Under the pieces are notes generated by a model. It did no database searches. It had not been told where the DNA came from and saw nothing but the letters and a program-made list of their open reading frames with translations. From assembly GCA_019115425.1 (NCBI GenBank), contig DXDO01000147.1, forward strand, positions 1 through 13,926: a DNA stretch of 13,926 nucleotides, written 5' to 3'. Positions 12,622-13,926 of this stretch are shown here, piece after piece (the first letter of the stretch is position 1; every line of letters starts with the position of its first letter). A program made the translations under genes and the position numbers. This DNA comes from Candidatus Agathobaculum merdigallinarum (GTDB lineage: Bacteria; Bacillota; Clostridia; Oscillospirales; Butyricicoccaceae).

Positions 12622-13248
12622 ATGAAGGTAGTAGCAATCAACGGCTCGCCGCGCAAAGGCGGTAACTGTGCGCAGATGCTCGAAGTACTCGGAAAGGTGC
12701 TGGAGCAGGAGGGCATCGAGTTTGAGGTATGCCAGCCGGGCGCAAAGGTGCATCCCTGCATGGCGTGCTATCACTGCCTGGACAACAACACGCTGCGCTG
12801 TGTCCAGAATGACGACGGCGTCAACGAGATCATCGAAAAGTGCATTGAAGCGGACGGCATTGTGCTTGCCTCGCCGGTGTACCACGGCGGCATTGCGGGC
12901 AGTATGAAGTGTGTGCTTGACCGCCTGATGCTGGCGGCGGGCTGCGGCGACAATCAGCTGCATCACAAGGTGGGCGCGGCGTTGTGTACGCTGCGCCGCT
13001 CGGGCGGCATGGAGACCTACCAGCAGCTGCTCGGCACGATGAACGCGATGGAAATGGTACTGGTTACCTCGGACTACTGGAACGCGGTTCACGGCGCGGA
13101 TCCGGGCGAGGTGCAGCAGGATGTTGAGGGCGTGGAGGTCATTGAGAAGCTCGGCCGCAATATTGCCTGGATGCTCAAGGTGATCGACAAAGCGGGCATT
13201 GAGCCGCCGGAGACGCACCACCGCACGATGTTTAACTACATCCGATAA
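12622..13248 (+). CDS. Iron-sulfur flavoprotein (NADPH-dependent FMN reductase-like)
   Basis: A 208-residue flavodoxin-fold protein expected to bind FMN and transfer electrons in the cytoplasm. The FMN phosphate loop is INGSPRKGGN at 6-15, and the second flavin-binding loop is ASPVYHGGIAGSMKCVLDRL around 83-102. Cysteines C46, C49, C52 and C60 form C-x2-C-x2-C-x7-C, matching the compact 4Fe-4S ligand motif (CX2CX2CX4-7C) of archaeal and clostridial iron-sulfur flavoproteins. Many related reductases keep fewer cysteines. The C-terminal 50 residues are helical, with WMLKVIDKAGI near the end. AGGAGG at 12607-12612 lies 9 bases before ATG 12622. Physiological partner unknown: oxidative-stress defence and ferredoxin-linked electron transfer are the usual proposals. 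It is the last gene before an AT-rich, possibly foreign segment. Confidence 0.88.
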   Translation: MKVVAINGSPRKGGNCAQMLEVLGKVLEQEGIEFEVCQPGAKVHPCMACYHCLDNNTLRCVQNDDGVNEIIEKCIEADGIVLASPVYHGGIAGSMKCVLDRLMLAAGCGDNQLHHKVGAALCTLRRSGGMETYQQLLGTMNAMEMVLVTSDYWNAVHGADPGEVQQDVEGVEVIEKLGRNIAWMLKVIDKAGIEPPETHHRTMFNYIR

Positions 13249-13348
13249 CTTCGATCGAAAGGCAAGCCTTTCGATCGAGCGGGACGCACCGTGGCAGAGC
13301 CTCGGATGCGTCCAAAGCTGTGCGAAGTTCCGACAAGCGAAACTTCGC
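13247..13348. repeat. Cluster of three inverted repeats after the flavoprotein gene
   Basis: Three adjacent dyads: (1) TCGATCGAAAGGC and its exact complement, 13251-13263 with 13266-13278, centred on AA; (2) GGACGCA with TGCGTCC, 13282-13288 with 13307-13313, extended by CCG/CGG; (3) GCGAAGTT with AACTTCGC, 13322-13329 with 13341-13348. In addition AACTTCG (13247-13253) can pair with CGAAGTT (13323-13329), giving an alternative closed multi-branch fold. No T-run follows, so it is not a standard terminator. It may be a palindromic repeat element, a structured RNA or a mobile-element end. Confidence 0.6.
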
Positions 13349-13621
13349 TTCGTACTTGTATAAAAAGAATTTCCAAAATCTGCGTATATAACAATATGGC
13401 AATATAAATATTTCTGTACTATTGAAACATGCCAAACGCTGAATATTATTGGTGTGTTAATAGTAAGTATGGATATCATTCTACTACTAACTTACTACTT
13501 TGAAAGAGCTCTGATACGATAATAGTCGTGGCAAATAAAATACGAAACTCATTGCTTGCGCACAGGAACTGAATTTCTGTGATTTGGCGGTGTGTTTTAT
13601 ATGCTAACTCACTAACACCCC
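13349..13621. other. AT-rich stretch without a recognised gene
   Basis: Composition changes clearly from the GC-rich sequence to the left. I found no open frame with a ribosome site. The only dyad I noted is TAGTAAGT with ACTTACTA (13461-13468 with 13490-13497). It may be the flank of an acquired element that includes the leader region to the right. Confidence 0.45.
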
Positions 13622-13650
13622 TTGACTTATTATCACATTTTTTGTATGAT
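13622..13650 (+). promoter_or_regulatory. Strong sigma-A promoter of the leader region
   Basis: A -35 TTGACT (13622-13627), a 17-base spacer and a -10 TATGAT (13645-13650). Together with the terminator at 13761 this gives a transcribed leader of about 260 bases before the next gene. Confidence 0.78.
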
Positions 13651-13689
13651 AAAAATGTAACAACAAAGAAAGGATTTGGAATAATCGCA

Positions 13690-13779
13690 ATGGACGACGC
13701 CGACAGTAGCGACGCTGACCGAAGTAACATTCACTGTAAACTGAATACGTTTCTATATATAGGCATAACCTGCGTCTAA
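13690..13779 (+). CDS. Putative 29-residue leader peptide
   Basis: The frame starts MDDADSSDADRSNIHC and ends YIGITCV, starting 40 bases after the -10 box. A purine-rich GAAAGGA (13668-13674) lies 15 bases upstream, rather far for a ribosome site. The last six codons and the stop overlap the 5' arm of the terminator at 13761, so a ribosome on these codons would block the hairpin, as in attenuated resistance or biosynthetic operons. No run of one amino acid is present, which argues against classical amino-acid attenuation. The peptide could instead be an unselected frame; translation is unproven. Confidence 0.5.
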   Translation: MDDADSSDADRSNIHCKLNTFLYIGITCV

Positions 13780-13806
13780 CCATTAGATAGCAGGCTATGC
13801 CTTTTT
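13761..13806 (+). terminator. Intrinsic terminator inside the leader (candidate attenuator)
   Basis: The arms AGGCATAACCTGC (13761-13773) and GCAGGCTATGCCT (13790-13802) pair with one A-C mismatch, followed by TTTTTGTG and a further T-rich run. It lies about 115 bases upstream of the next start codon and downstream of a promoter with no full-length gene between. Confidence 0.8.
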
Positions 13807-13819
13807 GTGTTTCTTTTTG

Positions 13820-13844
13820 CTGACCACCGCTGAAAGGCGGTCAG
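13820..13844 (+). other. Second hairpin in the leader
   Basis: CTGACC (13820-13825) and GGTCAG (13839-13844) enclose a 13-base loop that can form a few inner G-C pairs. It follows the terminator T-run and has no T-run of its own. It may stabilise the 5' end of the read-through mRNA or take part in an alternative fold. Confidence 0.45.
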
Positions 13845-13919
13845 AATATAGATTTTATCAAAGAAAGACCTGCTAATAAAAGTCAAGTAGAAATTTCAGA
13901 TTTTTAGGGAGGCGAAAAA

Positions 13920-13926
13920 ATGCAAT
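13920..13926 (+). CDS. Start of an unidentified gene (cut by the right edge)
   Basis: ATG 13920 with AGGGAGG (13906-13912) placed 7 bases upstream, an excellent ribosome site. Only Met-Gln and one base are visible, so the product cannot be named. The upstream promoter, leader ORF and attenuator are what is usually seen before inducible antibiotic-resistance genes of the ABC-F or ribosomal-protection type, but this is inference from layout only. Confidence 0.6.

Noticed and set aside
13476..13730. 84-codon open frame on the minus strand in the AT-rich tail
   Set aside because: No ribosome site or domain, and it overlaps the promoter and leader on the plus strand.
1..13926. CRISPR array, tRNA or rRNA genes
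   Set aside because: No spaced direct repeats, no cloverleaf with a T-loop GTTCRA and no ribosomal RNA core sequence were seen on either strand.

Overview
The window looks like a chromosome segment from a GC-rich, Gram-positive anaerobe of the class Clostridia, probably with spore-forming ancestry. The supporting signs are strong AGGAGG-type ribosome binding sites, sigma-A promoters with 16-17 base spacers, Rho-independent terminators, a long clostridial-type PurL, a class II branched-chain aminotransferase, a Firmicute-type LexA box and a piece of the sporulation sigma factor gene sigG. The species cannot be named from this sequence alone.

Layout. The first 1.2 kb, on the minus strand, holds the N-terminal third of phosphoribosylformylglycinamidine synthase (purL), cut by the left edge. 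Divergent from it, positions 1517-4594 form a likely four-gene operon: a DUF2461 protein, a DEDDh exonuclease coupled to it by an ATGA overlap, a small two-helix membrane protein and an AI-2E-family permease. It ends in a terminator that contains the last gene's stop codon. On the minus strand follow phosphotransacetylase (pta, 5134-6108) and a small anchored protein (4614-5033).

Positions 6323-8399 are the most unusual part. A 62-residue ORF overlaps a complete serine recombinase gene by 4 bases. The recombinase stop lies about 22 bases before the abrupt start of homology to SigG. Only sigG from region 2.4 to the natural end and terminator is present; the 5' part (regions 2.1-2.3) is nowhere in the window. 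This is the architecture of a developmental gene interrupted by a recombinase-bearing element, as in the sigK/skin case, but here in sigG. Because SigG acts in the forespore, whose genome is inherited, and because purL and pta lie on the element side, simple excision would be costly. Inversion, or a fixed sporulation-loss allele, should be considered.

To the right are ilvE (minus strand, 8487-9554), a secreted protein with a copper-amine-oxidase-like N-terminal domain and a catalytically degenerate NodB domain (9767-10939), a SLOG/DUF1273 protein with a LexA-type box in its promoter region (minus strand, 11051-11566), a divergent YihY/BrkB membrane protein (11697-12548) and an iron-sulfur flavoprotein (12622-13248).

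After 13248 comes a 100-base stretch with three adjacent inverted repeats, and then the base composition becomes clearly AT-rich. This tail carries a near-consensus promoter, a 29-codon leader ORF whose last codons form the 5' arm of a terminator, and the first two codons of an unidentified gene at the right edge. That is the layout of an attenuation-controlled, probably acquired gene.
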